Under the pieces are notes generated by a model. It saw only the letters and a list, made by a program, of their open reading frames with translations. It searched no databases and was not told where the DNA came from. Below, one piece after another: positions 12,306-23,327 of a DNA stretch of 64,000 nt. This stretch comes from Sorex araneus (lineage: Eukaryota; Chordata; Mammalia; Eulipotyphla; Soricidae): contig NC_073302.1 of NCBI RefSeq assembly GCF_027595985.1, forward strand, positions 164,283,951 to 164,347,950. The letters are read 5' to 3'. A program made the position numbers and the translations under genes. The number at the start of each line of letters is the position of its first letter. Position 1 is the stretch's first letter.

Positions 12306-12680
12306 AAATAGAGGTAATAGTGAAGTCATTTATTGAGATGGAATACACAAAAGAAAAAGCAGACTTGGGATATTAGGGAAATGAGAGAGAGGTGATAAAA
12401 CTTGTTTTCCATAACTGAATCATCAATGATTCAAAGGAAGAGCATAAATTCAATAAATTCTCAGACATCTAAGCTTCTTAATTAATACTAATTATCAGTG
12501 TACAGTTAAATATAGGGATCAGCAGATCAGATAAGTTTGAGTACGGACTCATGTGTGAGTCCCTGACTTCATTTGACCCCTGGCTCCATATAAATAAGCA
12601 ATCACATAGATAAACATGGGTACTTCTAATTGTCTGAAACTTGAAAACCTGTGGGAAGGCAAATTTTTATGTAGCAATAT
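12306..12680. other. Unique sequence with a SINE trace
   Basis: Mostly unrecognised AT-rich DNA. Around 12520-12600 a diverged GACCCCTGGCTCCATAT piece suggests a remnant of a plus-strand SINE. Confidence 0.35.
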
Positions 12681-12810
12681 ATTTATTTATTTATTTGTTT
12701 TGTTTTGGGGGGGAATCACACCAGACAGTGCTCGGTGATCTCTCCTGGTGATGTTCAGGAGACTTTATAGGGTTTTGGGGACTGAACACAGGTTGGTCAC
12801 ATTTAGGGAC
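12680..12810 (-). mobile_element. Old SINE 3' part, antisense
   Basis: Starts with a TTTA-repeat tail, then AATCACACCAGACAGTGCTC and a diverged reversed B box near ACTGAACACAGGTTGGTCAC. The tRNA-like head end is missing. Confidence 0.65.
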
Positions 12811-13387
12811 CACAGTAATTATGTTGGTATAGATTAAAAATAGCATAAAAGCTGACTTCATTTTTCTTCTGCATTGTATTGAATGTATGTAAACAAGAAT
12901 AAGTTTGCAAAGGTAATGCATTAAAATAACAAAATAAGGTATGCAAGTGAGGCTTTTAAAAATAGTTTTGAGTGATATATAGTGATGAGGGAGAACTTTT
13001 TACTTAAGGCAAAAATGATTCATTGTTTATTTAAAACTTTTTTTGAGATATGACTGCAACACAATCTTCACTCTCTTATAAACTCCCTGGATTATTAATT
13101 CTACAAATTTCAGATTTAAGTGCTGAATTAGGGGTAAAGTTTTTAAAACTTCCTATAACTATTATTAGTATATCTAAACCTATGGGCACTTATAATTGCT
13201 GCAATATATCATTAAAATATGCAAAGCATGTCACATGCAAAGAACAGCTTCACACAGCAAAGAATAATCCAGCCTCAAATGACAAAAATTTTAGGTTGAA
13301 GAATCTCAAAGGAAAGGAAGAGCATAAATTCAAGCCAATATTTCAGAAGTAACAGCCAAAATGAGGAACAATTGAATATTAAAAAAT

Positions 13388-13636
13388 TCACTGTCACTGT
13401 CATCCCATTGCTCATTGATTTGCTCGAGTGGGCACCAGTAATGTCTCCATTGTGAGACTTATTGTTACTGGTTTTCACATATTGAATATGCCACGGGGAG
13501 CTTGCCAGGCTCTGCCATGCAGGCGGGATTCTCTCGGTAGCTTGCCAGGCTCTCCGAGAGGGGCGGATGAATCAAACCCGGGTCGGCCTTGTGCAAGGTG
13601 AACACCCTACCCGCTGTGCTATCACTCAAGCCCTTG
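13388..13636 (-). mobile_element. Type B SINE, antisense, full length
   Basis: Reversed tail CACTGTCACTGTCATCCCAT, then TGCTCGAGTGGGCACCAGTA, two AGCTTGCCAGGCTC blocks, a reversed B box (GAATCAAACCCGGGTCGG) and GCTATCACTCAAGCCC at the 5' end. Confidence 0.93.
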
Positions 13637-14698
13637 CACTAGAGGTTTTTTTTTTTAAATTAGAATTTAAAAAAATGATGTCTTTAGTTTGATCTATGTA
13701 TTTATCATCTATGTAGTTCGATTTACATATATAATTACTAATATAAGTGTTTGTACTTTTAAGGAAGTTCACACACACATAGGTAAAACAGCACATACAT
13801 TTACATAAATATGTGCATGTGTACATATATATGGTTTGGGAAGGGACTGTGAGAGAAATATTAAGTTTAGTTTTTATCATATTACTCTTCTAGTTTGATG
13901 AACATTCAAATGGATGAGAGTTTTTGTGGAGGACTAATACATTTTCTGTTTAATTCTTAAAAAAACCTTTCAAATACTCTAGATTACAGTAAACATTACT
14001 TCTGAGCTCTAACTATATGCTACATATACATTTTCTACATTCAATCTTCAAGGAATTACTAAAAAATTTATTACTTTATTTTACAGATGAGAGGAATGAA
14101 ATTAATCCTAGTATTAATTCTAAATATACATCCTAGACAATAGATAAAATGTTTATTTTTCAGTACTCACGAATGATTTAGTTATTTCAGGAACTCCCTC
14201 ATAAACTCTCTTTTCCCTCAGTGTAATAAATACTTTTCCCAGCTATGTATCAGCACATATCCTTGCACTTCTCAAAATATAGTCTTTCTTACAGAAATAA
14301 TGCAACTCAATGTAGAAGTTTAGAAAACACAGGGAAAGCACAAGTCAAGAAATTAAAAATGTTCGCTAATTATGATTTTCCGAGTAGTGAATTAAATTTT
14401 TACCATTTTTCTTTTACTCAGTTAGTAAGTTTGTTATATACAGTGTTCTAAAGTGCATTGTGAGAAATTGTTTTTAAATGGAGAAAATATGGTACACAAG
14501 CTAAAGTATTAGCTCTCATTTTTAAAGAAAAAATGGATTAGGTGGGGGTGAGGAGAATGGAAAGAATAATTTCTGGAACATCTTTTTGCCCAAGGTATGT
14601 TAGGAACTTAGTAAATCTAAGTTCATCTGTCATATCTATACTCAGCTAGTGACAAGATTAAATTGAAGCCATATTTTCCTATGTATTTATCATTTACT
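13637..14698. other. AT-rich unique sequence with a MIR-like trace
   Basis: Contains a CA/TA-rich patch (13765-13835). At 13990-14110 a segment ending TTTTACAGATGAGAGGAATG is consistent with the MIR core in antisense. No gene is recognised. Confidence 0.4.
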
Positions 14699-14949
14699 GG
14701 GCTGGAGCAACAGCACAGCACAGCAGGTAGGGCGTTTGCCTTGCATGAGGCCAACTCAGGTTCAATTCCTTCATCCCTCTTGGAGAGCCCAGCAAGCTAC
14801 CGAGAATATCCTGCCCGCAGGCAGAGCCTGGCAAGCTACCCATGGCGTATTCAATATGCCAGAAACAGTAACAAGTCTCACAATGGAGACGTTACTGGTG
14901 CCCACTGGAGAAAATCTATGAACAACAGGACAGTGCTACAGTGCTACTT
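14699..14949 (+). mobile_element. Type B SINE
   Basis: GGGCTGGAGCAACAGCACAG head, GGTTCAATTCCTTCATCCCT, paired GCAAGCTACC blocks, ATGCCAGAAACAGTAACAAG and ACAGTGCTACAGTGCTAC tail. A short direct repeat around TCATTTAC flanks it (14690s and 14950s). The tail is not poly(A). Confidence 0.92.
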
Positions 14950-14962
14950 GTCATTTACAGGA

Positions 14963-15170
14963 CAGTACTAAGAGCTTTACTCACATTATTTCATTTTCTC
15001 CCTGCAGCCTTTTTGAGTAGGATGTTACTATTTCAGTCTCAGAGATGAAACAGGCTTCAAGAGGTTTAAAAACTGTGTGAAGTTCCACATCTAGGAAGTC
15101 AAGAAGTGATTCCAGAAGAACATTTGTTTGGTCATGAGGCTGCTTTCTCACTCTTTGCCATGGCACCTTC
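14963..15170 (-). mobile_element. MIR element, antisense
   Basis: Follows the reversed MIR core: CTTTACTCACATTATTTCAT, CAGTCTCAGAGATGAAACAG, GTGTGAAGTTCCACATCTAG and the tRNA-side TGATTCCAGAAGAAC. This ancient mammalian SINE indicates old, stable surrounding sequence. Confidence 0.75.
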
Positions 15171-15674
15171 TCTTGCTAAGGAAAAGTTAGATATAGAATA
15201 ATGCACAATTCAAGAAAGTGAGCCAAAGTAGAGCTGAAGAAGCTATTGAAATCCCTGGCACAGCACATTTTCTCATAATTTTTGGTTTCAGTCTTCCTTT
15301 TCTCTTTGCAGGAGTTGCCTGATAGTCTCTAAAATATGGTTCCAGGTCTGGGTCACTGATGTTTCAAATTTTCTTTCACTAAAAAAATATTCATGTGAGA
15401 AGATTACCATGCCCCTGTCACATAACAGGACCCAGTTGTCTGCTGAGGCAATAAATAGATGGAAGGGAATGCCAACAAATTGAAGATAATTTTTCTGGTG
15501 TAACCTTCAATAATGCTGAGCCAGAATCTTACTGAATTTTGTAGTAAAGCCTGTTTAAAATGGCTGAATTTCCTCAGAAGTTGTCAGTATCAAATAACTA
15601 CTCTCCATTACTGTTTTAAGTCAAAGCACTGCTTTTAGAAAACAAAAGAATACATAGTTAATAATTGTGATTAC
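15171..15674. other. Unique sequence
   Basis: No repeat and no gene-like signal is recognised. Confidence 0.45.
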
Positions 15675-15832
15675 CGGGTCCAAGCTGTAGTACAATAAGT
15701 AGAGCTTTGTTTGCAAGTGGCTGACCAAGGTTTGGGCCGCAGCACAAACTATGTTCCCCCCGCCCTATCAGAAATGATCCCTGAGCACAAAACATGAGCA
15801 GTGCTGGGCGTGGCCCAAAATACAAAAGAAAA
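15675..15832 (+). mobile_element. Old type A-like SINE
   Basis: GGGTCCAAGCTGTAGTACAA head, AAGGTTTGGGCCGCAGCACA, ATGATCCCTGAGCACAAAAC and GTGCTGGGCGTGGCCC end with a short A-rich tail. The GTGGCCC ending marks an older subtype than GTGTGACCC. Confidence 0.8.
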
Positions 15833-15899
15833 ATATGTGATTATAAACAATAATATTTTGGCTCAGATTTAGATAAATAGCACAATTTTTAACCAAATT

Positions 15900-16460
15900 T
15901 TTAGAAACTGCAAAATTTTTATTTTATTTAATTAATTTTTAATTGAAGTTCAATAAATTACATTTACCACTAATGATGGTTTCATGTGTACATAATTCCA
16001 ACACCCACCCACTACCAGAGTACTCCCTTCTCTTCCCCAAGTTCCTGTTGACACCTCAATTTCAATTTTCTTCTCCTGTCCCTCCTTGCAAACTCAGTTC
16101 AGTGGATCAACTCTTTCTGTTGCCTTTGGCCATTTGTTGTTACATTGCTATGTATCTCAAAGTCCCACATATGAGAGAGGTCATGCTGTAACAATCCCTT
16201 TTCTTCTGTCTGAGCATAATATCCTGTAGTGACATCCATGTTGCTTCAAATTGCTTGATTTTGTTATTTCTTAGAGCTGCATAGTATTCCATTGTTTATA
16301 AGTACCACAATTCCTTGATCCACTCATCCATTGTTGGGTATTTGGGTTGTTCCCATACCTTGGCTATTATATGTGCAGCAATAAACATAGGTGTTACACT
16401 TTCAAATTAATGTTTCTGTGTATGTCTTTTAGTTTCAGATTATGCCAACAAATTATGCCA
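15900..16460 (-). mobile_element. L1 3' end, antisense
   Basis: Reverse complement of an L1 3' UTR followed by the ORF2 end: CTTCTGTCTGAGCATAATAT, GAGCTGCATAGTATTCCATT, CACTCATCCATTGTTGGGTA and CTTGGCTATTATATGTGCAG are hallmark antisense L1 strings. Moderately diverged. Confidence 0.88.
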
Positions 16461-16589
16461 ACAAATTAATAGAATAGGACTATTATGGAAAATTGAAGAT
16501 TTGAAGTGCATAACTTGGATACCTAGCCATCTAGGTCAGAATAATTTTGTTACATTTATGTGGCGACTAAGGATTCTGGGCCACTCTCT

Positions 16590-16775
16590 GCTTTTTGTTT
16601 TGTTTAGATTTGTTTGGGAACCACAATCAGTTATGCTCAGGGGTTACTCCTGACTCTGCACTCAGGACTCATTTCTGGTAGGGCTTGGGGGATTTTACAT
16701 GATGTCAAGGATTGAACACCAGGTCAGCCATCAGCAAGGCAAGTTCCTTACCTGCTGTATTATTACTCTGGCTCC
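16590..16775 (-). mobile_element. Old SINE, antisense
   Basis: TTTGTTTGGGAACCACAATC, GGGGTTACTCCTGACTCTGC, GATTGAACACCAGGTCAGCC and TATTACTCTGGCTCC give the reversed tail, body, B box and 5' end. Confidence 0.87.
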
Positions 16776-16832
16776 TGCCATTCTCTGCTTAAGAATGAAA
16801 CCCTGAAGCAAGCAAATAAAAAAGTAAATCCT

Positions 16833-16945
16833 TAGCGGAGCTCAGGGGACAATAAGTTATGCTGAGGATTTGAACCAGGTCATGATCACTGCAGCCACAT
16901 GCAAGACAAGTGCCTTAGTTCCTATACTATCTCTTCAACTCTAAG
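16833..16945 (-). mobile_element. SINE remnant, antisense
   Basis: GGATTTGAACCAGGTCATGA and GCAAGACAAGTGCCTTAG resemble the reversed B box and A-box side of a tRNA-derived SINE. Only the head region remains. Confidence 0.5.
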
Positions 16946-17740
16946 GATTGGAGTATTCTAGTTATCTGTTGAAATGTTTTGCTTGTGAGACCCCAAGGAA
17001 ATCATGGGGTTTACTTGAAGGACAATATTAGTCTAATCACTCATTAGCATTTTCATACATAATTGTTGTGCAACAGCATATGTTTTGATGATATATGTTT
17101 TAGAAGCTTTGAATTCTCATAAAGGAAGATATATAGATAAAGATATTTAACTGCAGTTTTATCCACATTATAATTAAAATTAAGTGCAATCAATAAAATA
17201 TTAATACAAGTATGTCTGAATATCAACTACTTAATAGTAAGATCTGTATGTATCACTTTTTGGCTTCCTGAAGGTCAGTAGATAGCAATAAATGAGTTAA
17301 CTAATACATTAAACTTATTACCTAATCATGCATCTTTGATTAATTTCTTAATAAAGTACATGATATGTTGATGAAGTTTTATACTGCCTGGTCTCTTAAA
17401 AGCATTTTGTCAGACTGAGTTGCTTCTTTAAAATCTGAGATTATTAATTATTATATTATTGCTAGATGTCACTTATGATACTATAAAAAGTAAAAGATTT
17501 ATAACACATCTATAACACAGAATTACAGATATCAAAACAAAACAAAAGCTATGTGTATTATACATCTCTGTTCTTACCCCTTTTTTTTAGAGAAGGGGGA
17601 CTCCGAAGATCAGTGAAGACAAAAAAGTTGCTCATATTATACAATTAGTAGAGGAGTTAACTCTAAAACCCAGTTCTCCTGATTCCTAAGCCATAACCCT
17701 CCAGAACACCACCCCACTTGAATTTAAAGATTTTATTGAG
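16946..17740. other. Unique sequence with a MIR-like trace
   Basis: Largely unrecognised. At 17610-17705 the antisense MIR tRNA-side pattern is visible: AAAAAGTTGCTCATATTATA, CAATTAGTAGAGGAGTTAAC and TCCTGATTCCTAAGCC. Confidence 0.45.
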
Positions 17741-17742
17741 GA

Positions 17743-17990
17743 GGTGCTGGGGCAATAGCACAGCAGCCGGGCATTTGCCTTGCACTCAGCCTACCCAAGT
17801 TTGATTCCTCCACCCCTCTCGGAGAGCCCGGCAAGCTACCAAAAGTATCTCACCTGCATGGCAGAACCTAGCAAGCTACTCATGGCAAATTCGATATGCC
17901 AAAAACAGTAACAACAAGTCTCACAATGAAGACATTACTGGTGCCCCCTTGAGCAAATCTATGAACAATGGGATGACAGTGACAGTGACA
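17743..17990 (+). mobile_element. Type B SINE
   Basis: GCTGGGGCAATAGCACAGCA head, GATTCCTCCACCCCTCTCGG, GCAAGCTACC blocks, GATATGCCAAAAACAGTAAC and GGGATGACAGTGACAGTGAC tail. Its 3' end abuts an L1 3' fragment. Confidence 0.93.
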
Positions 17991-18110
17991 GAAGAGGTGC
18001 AGAGGGAGGGGAGGGAAACTAGGGACATTGGTGGCAGGAAATGTACACTGGTAAAGGGATTGTTGTTGGAACATTGTATGTGTGAAACTCAATCATGAAC
18101 AACTTTACAA
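17991..18110 (+). mobile_element. L1 3' UTR fragment
   Basis: GGGAAACTAGGGACATTGGT, AATGTACACTGGTAAAGGGA and GGAACATTGTATGTGTGAAA match the L1 3' end also present at 39962-40295. No A-rich end is left, so it is truncated on both sides. Confidence 0.75.
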
Positions 18111-18216
18111 CCAGGTATGGCCCGAACACCCTTTCTGATTTCTTGAAAACTATTGATATCTCAATCATCATTATGATGTTTTATGTTCTCAGTAGAAGGG
18201 GGGGGGAAACCCAACA

Positions 18217-18431
18217 TTTTTTTTTTTACTCTTTTATCGAATCATTGTGAGATAGACCCTTACAAATATGTTCATGATTGGATTTAAGTCATACAGTATT
18301 TCATCACCCATCCCTCCACCAGTATACATGTCCCAGAACCAGTGTCCCCAGATTCGCTCCCATCACCCCACCCCCACCTTCTGCCTGCCTCTATGGCAGG
18401 CGCTTTTATTCTCTCTCTCTCTCTCTGTCTC

Positions 18432-18498
<67 letters not shown>

Positions 18499-18678
18499 CC
18501 TCTCCCTCTCTCCTTCTGGACATTGTGGTTTGTAATATTGAGACTGAAAGTTTACTAAGGAAGTCCCTTTACCTACTTTTAACCCTCAGATCTTGTCCAG
18601 CGTGATCATTCCCAGCTATTATTGTCATACTGGTCTCTTCTCTATCTTACTTACCCTCAGCCCCACACACGCTTGTGA
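18217..18678 (-). mobile_element. Young L1 3' end, antisense
   Basis: Reads T tract, GAATCATTGTGAGATAGACC, ACCCATCCCTCCACCAGTAT, a long CT tract, CATTGTGGTTTGTAATATTG and TCTTGTCCAGCGTGATCATT. Flanked by a 10-bp TSD (AAACCCAACA at 18207-18216 and 18679-18688). The CT tract is part of this L1's 3' UTR. Confidence 0.88.
18411..18494. repeat. CT microsatellite inside an L1 3' UTR
   Basis: About 84 bp of CT with interspersed GT units. It sits at the same relative position as the tracts in the L1 copies near 32.98 kb and 40.09 kb, so it was inherited from the element. Confidence 0.92.
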
Positions 18679-18689
18679 AAACCCAACAC

Positions 18690-21165
18690 TTTTCTCACTA
18701 ATTTTCTATTGTTACTTTTTTGTGAGTCAGCACTCAATGCTCATGTCATTTTCATACTGGGTAACAGAAAGATCCTAAGATTTCATCATTTGTGTGACTC
18801 TAACCTTCTAAGAAAGAGAAATTAAAGTATTAAAACTGAGTGATTGTCTTGCATCTTACTGCTTAAGTTTGTGTCAGAATATATCAGTTCTCTTTAAGCT
18901 TGTATCAGAATATAAACACAAAATTTTGTAGTAGTATCATGGAAATGTCATTTATTTACATTTTTAGAACATCTACTTTCTTCTGGTAACTATGGTCATG
19001 GGCCATTAGAACAAGTCAAAGATCCTTAAGGAGATTTGATTTTATTCTCTATTGGAATCAATATATCTGTTAAAACATAGATACTTTGTTAAACTGACCC
19101 TAACCTTTCACCTCTACCTAAAATATTTCAGAGGGATTTAGTGACATGTTTTTAATATGATTGTAGCTGAGTCTTTTACAACATCCAGATCAGAGCAGAT
19201 CAGTTGGATATTCATTCTTTTTCTTACTCGCATATCTTCTTTACTGCTTCCATACTGAACAAGTTCCCCAGAACCTCAGAGCCAAGAAGAATCAACGCTT
19301 TCTACAAAATGTTTCCGTTTCTTTTTTATTTTTTAAAGCAATGGAAGAGGTATGTACCCACGTCATCTGAAAATCTGTAAACTAAAATTGCTGGTTTGCA
19401 GTTTATTTAACTTTTATAGCTGGCTGAGGCTTCAGACAACATTAAGCTCAACGTTTCTGCAGTTGAGGGACATGAGCCCCTAACACAGACAAAATAATTT
19501 CAGGAGCTCATATGGATATTGAATGACACTCGAGAAAATTAGCTTCATTTCACTTGCTTTGAGACTTCTAATTATATCAAGAAGAAAGTCTCAGACTGGT
19601 GCTAACAAAGAACTCTCTAACACCTTTATCTTCCTTTTTAACAAATAGGAGACAAGCCTCAGGCGGAGTCTTCGGCAGACCACTATGTAGAGCTAGAATT
19701 TAATAATACAGTATGGTTTTCATTAAATTAATTTTTTCCAACTTACCATCTATTTATAGCCACAACAAAAAGCTTCCTTTAAAAACACATTTTTAAAATT
19801 GAAAATAAAAACATTTATTTAAATAAAAATTAGTGTAGAGAATACAGAAGTACAAATATGCCATAAAAGCTAGAGTCACTGCTATGAAAAAAATCATAAA
19901 ACTTCTGTGGGAATGATAATTGCCTGGAGAACTGGTGACCAAGTTCCCCGCATTGCATAGAGGGCAAGCCCCAAGTCCTAAGAGCACTAAAGTCACAGTT
20001 CACAGCTTATTCACCTTTAATCAAAATTTCTTTAAACATTGGTTGACATTAGTATGGAATTTCTGGGTTTTAGAGTCACACTCTTAAATGTGCGTCAGAC
20101 TGACTTAACCACTACCAAAGTTCTACTGTCATTTGCTTATCAAAATAACCCCTAACAAGTGGCATTTAGGTTGATTCAATATTTGGTCTATTGTGGGTGA
20201 TATTAATACAACACAAGGATGTAAATATGTTTCATAAGTAGTGTTTTCATAATCTTCAGCTAAATGCCTACCACCTACTCGCCTTTATTTTCATCCAAAG
20301 AAAATAAGTTTGAATCATTTTCTTCAAAAAGGACTTTATGTCATCAATTTGATAACAATATGCATTAAGTTTAAACTTAAAAAATAAACATTACTTTATA
20401 CCCAGATTATGACAAGACTAACTTTATAAGGTTGTCAAGGGGAAAACTCTAAGGATTAAGAAAATTAAACCAGATTTGTGAGATATTAGTTAAGAGAAGT
20501 AAGGAAAAAAATTTCTTGGTATATAATTTACATTTAAATTCTTAGCTAAATTAGTACTTAAAAAATTGAGTCTGGTTTGCCTAGAAATAAGGCACCTATT
20601 GTTTTATTTTAAATTTATGACTCTTGACTACTTGGAAACAAAGCGATCCTTCATTTAAAACAAGTATTTAAAAAATCATGCACAGTCTTTCACTGAACTC
20701 AAAACTAGAAAGCTATTAGAATAGGTTTCAATTAAGGAGAAACTGTGCATCTTAAAAATATTGAAAATACAGCAAATAAATGTGTGGTTTGAGAAAAGGA
20801 ATCTAGATATTTTTGTGAATTCTAAAGATTCTTGATAAAAGGCATTTATTCAGAGGGATATAAGAACATCTGCTTTCAGAAACTCAGTTTCACAGCTATT
20901 AGTCATATAAGCAAGAATATGATCTGGAGAACAAGGGACATAATTTCAGCATGGTCACTGGAATAGCGACTTGACAAAATTAAATAAAAGCTTTCCTCTT
21001 ATCATCTTGAAACTTATCTATTGACTGAAACCCGCCTCTTACTGGGAAAGTGAAGGAGATGAGAAGGAGGCTACAGGGCCAAAGAGGTTAATCAACTGAT
21101 TGGATATTTAGATTTACGCTGCTTTGAAATAGAGTTATGTATATATATGTATTTTAAAGTTTCAG
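18690..21165. other. Repeat-poor unique sequence
   Basis: About 2.5 kb with no recognised transposon. Composition is ordinary and AT-rich. No exon-like frame stands out. Confidence 0.5.
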
Positions 21166-21166
21166 A

Positions 21167-21335
21167 CCAGGGCTGGAGAAAAAAAATACAGGTTTAGGCA
21201 CTTGCCATTCATGCAGCCAACCCTAGTTTAATCCCTAGTACCACATATTCCCTGAGTACCACTGGGAACCACTCAGGCACAGAACTTGGAATAGACCCCA
21301 AACACCAAGAAGTGAGACCACAAAGCAAACAAAAG
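21167..21335 (+). mobile_element. Old type A-like SINE
   Basis: GGGCTGGAGAAAAAAAATAC head, GCACTTGCCATTCATGCAGC, AGTTTAATCCCTAGTACCAC and ACCACAAAGCAAACAAAAG end. Diverged and with an A-rich insertion in the A box. Confidence 0.82.
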
Positions 21336-21359
21336 TATATTGCAGACAGATTAAAACTT

Positions 21360-21486
21360 ATTTATTTGATTTTTGGGTAACTCCCAGCAATGTTCAGGGT
21401 GTAGTCCTGGCTCTGTGCTGGGGTTTAAGCCCTCGTTGACCACATGCAGGCAAGCACTCTACCCATGGTACTATCTCTTTGGCCCT
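21360..21486 (-). mobile_element. Old SINE, antisense
   Basis: TTTGGGTAACTCCCAGCAAT, AGTCCTGGCTCTGTGCTGGG and ACTATCTCTTTGGCCCTG, the reversed end, body and head with internal deletion. Confidence 0.78.
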
Positions 21487-21508
21487 GAAAACTAATTTTT
21501 ACTTTTTT

Positions 21509-21691
21509 TTTTTTTTAATTTTTTTTTTTCTTTTTGGGTCACACCCGGCGATGCTCAGGGGTTACTCCTGGCTTTGCACTCAGGAATTACTCCTGGCGGT
21601 ACTTGGGGGACCATATGGGATGCCGGGGATCGAGCCCGGGTCGGCCGCATGCAAGGCAAACGCCCTCCCGCTGTGCTATCGCTCCGGCCCC
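21509..21691 (-). mobile_element. Type A SINE, young, antisense
   Basis: Poly(T), GGGTCACACCCGGCGATGCT, GGACCATATGGGATGCCGGG, reversed B box GGATCGAGCCCGGG and GCTATCGCTCCGGCCCC. Flanked by a perfect 17-bp TSD (CTAATTTTTACTTTTTT at 21492-21508 and 21692-21708). CpGs are still intact, so it is a recent insertion. Confidence 0.96.
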
Positions 21692-21737
21692 CTAATTTTT
21701 ACTTTTTTAATTCATATAAGCCCAATTGATTTTCTTT

Positions 21738-22190
21738 CTTTCTTTTTAAAAATAATTTTTTTGAATACCCATGAGATAAACCATTACAAAGCTGTTCATT
21801 ATTGGGTTTCAGCCATACAATGATCCAACACCCATCACTCGACCACTGTAGGTTTCCTAGACCAATGTGCCCCATTTCCCTCCCCCCTAATTCCCCACCC
21901 ATCAGCCTGCCTCTATTGCAGACACTTTTCTTCTTTCTCTCATTCCTTTTGTGCATACAGGTATGAAGAGGTCATTGTGTTTGTTCAGGGTGTTCAGTAT
22001 TTTAATCAGGAAGTAAGGCTGGAGTAGCTTTTCTTACTGGGTGGCAGCTTTGGGGTGTGGATGTGACTGCTGAGGCTTCTGGAAGTACAGGGAGATAGAG
22101 GTAGATAGCCCAAACCAACCCTGAGAAAGCTTGTAGATTTCACCCACATAGCACCCACATACTCAAATTTTCAGCAGATTATATCTCGAT
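21738..22190 (-). mobile_element. L1 3' end, antisense, left part
   Basis: Begins with a T-rich tract, then TGTTCATTATTGGGTTTCAG, CACCCATCACTCGACCACTG and CTGCCTCTATTGCAGACACT, the reversed L1 3' UTR. From about 21960 it differs from the L1 at 18.2 kb, so it is another L1 subtype. A type B SINE interrupts it. Confidence 0.78.
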
Positions 22191-22442
22191 GGGGCTGGAG
22201 CGATAGCATAGTGGTAGGGCGTTTGCCTTTCACACGGCCGACCCATGTTCGATTCCTCCGCCCCTCTCAGAGAGCCCGACAAACTACTGAGAGTATCCTG
22301 CCCGCATGGCAGAGCCTGGCAAGCTACCTGTGGCGTATTGGGTATGCCAAAAACAGCAACAATAAGTATCTCAATGAGAGATGTTACTGGTGCCCGCTCG
22401 AACAAATCGACGAGCAACGGGATGACAGTGACAGTGACAGTG
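22191..22442 (+). mobile_element. Type B SINE inserted in L1-related sequence
   Basis: GGGGCTGGAGCGATAGCATA head, GTTCGATTCCTCCGCCCCTC, two GCAAGCTACC-type blocks, CTCGAACAAATCGACGAGCA and GATGACAGTGACAGTGACAG tail. Direct repeat ATATCTC on both sides (22181-22187 and 22444-22450). Retains several CpGs. Confidence 0.95.
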
Positions 22443-22450
22443 ATATCTCA

Positions 22451-22905
22451 GTGAGGTTCATCCAGACGTGGTGGTGTCTGGCTAGGGGCATGGCAGCAAT
22501 TTCGAATTGTGGGAGCAAGCAGCTGCCAAGAGGCTCTGCTTAGACGGGTGCCAGGCCAACCTGCCACCCTCCAATACCCCGGTTTTTTCAGCCTTGTGCG
22601 AGTCTGAGATTAACTACAGCTTTTGATGTCTTTCAAGATTTATTTACGGGTCTCTAAAGCAAGGCAGATAAATAAGCTTGTATAGCTGAGTTAGAGGTGG
22701 TTTGTGGGTGTGGCTCTACATACCTAACTTTTGGTGGTTTAATTTCTCAGGAAACTTGGTCCTGAGTTGTTGGAGTCCAGACAAAGGCATAGCGGCAATT
22801 TGGGGGTTTCAGGAAGCCTGAAGACACCATACAGCTGCTGGTGCACTCACCCTGCAGGTACAGGTTGATCAGCTAGTGGCACTGCACCCCCAGAAAACTA
22901 ATTTC
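22451..22905 (-). mobile_element. Probable continuation of the interrupted L1
   Basis: Not directly recognised. It resumes after the SINE target duplication and is more GC-rich than flanking unique DNA, so I infer it is the rest of the 21.7-kb L1-related insertion. It ends near GGCACTGCACCCCCAG. Confidence 0.4.
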
Positions 22906-23165
22906 TTAATCTTGCTGGACTTCTGTCTGTTTTATTCAAACAATGGAGTTAATAATAACTGCTATTTGGTTGTTTAAAGACCATAAGTATCCACTATTAA
23001 TGATCAAGTTCATGTGTTGAAATCAGGAATAATTGGACTTGTTTTCTCTGTCTAAATTGTACCCAAGCTCAATGTCAGAGACAGAGGAAAATTGCTTTTT
23101 CAAATAACAATATTTTTCTATGTGGAGGAGTCCCTGTTTTGCTTTTCAATATTTTGGGGGAGGGT

Positions 23166-23327
23166 TTTTTGTTTGTTTCTTTGTTTTGGGATCATACCCA
23201 GCTGTGCTGAGGGGTTACTCCTGGCTCTGAGTCTGGGATCACTCCTAGCAGACATGGGACTGGGACTGAATCTGGGTCAGACGTGTGCAAGGCAAATTCC
23301 CTAAATGCTGTACTAACTCTCTTGTCC
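23166..23327 (-). mobile_element. Old SINE, antisense
   Basis: TTGTTTTGGGATCATACCCA, GGGGTTACTCCTGGCTCTGA, GACTGAATCTGGGTCAGACG, GTGCAAGGCAAATTCCCTAA and CTCTCTTGTCC give the whole element in reverse. Confidence 0.88.

Noticed and set aside
18268..18605. Overlapping open frames of 79-96 codons on both strands
   Set aside because: They are Ser-Leu or Arg-Glu runs made by the CT tract of an L1 3' UTR, not genes. The same holds near 32.9-33.2 kb and 40.0-40.3 kb.
22451..22510. Similarity of GTGAGGTTCATCCAGACGTG to the composite element's GTGTGAGGCTCAT region
   Set aside because: Only about 20 bp resemble each other by eye. It may be a true link between an L1-related segment and the composite family, but it is too short to claim.
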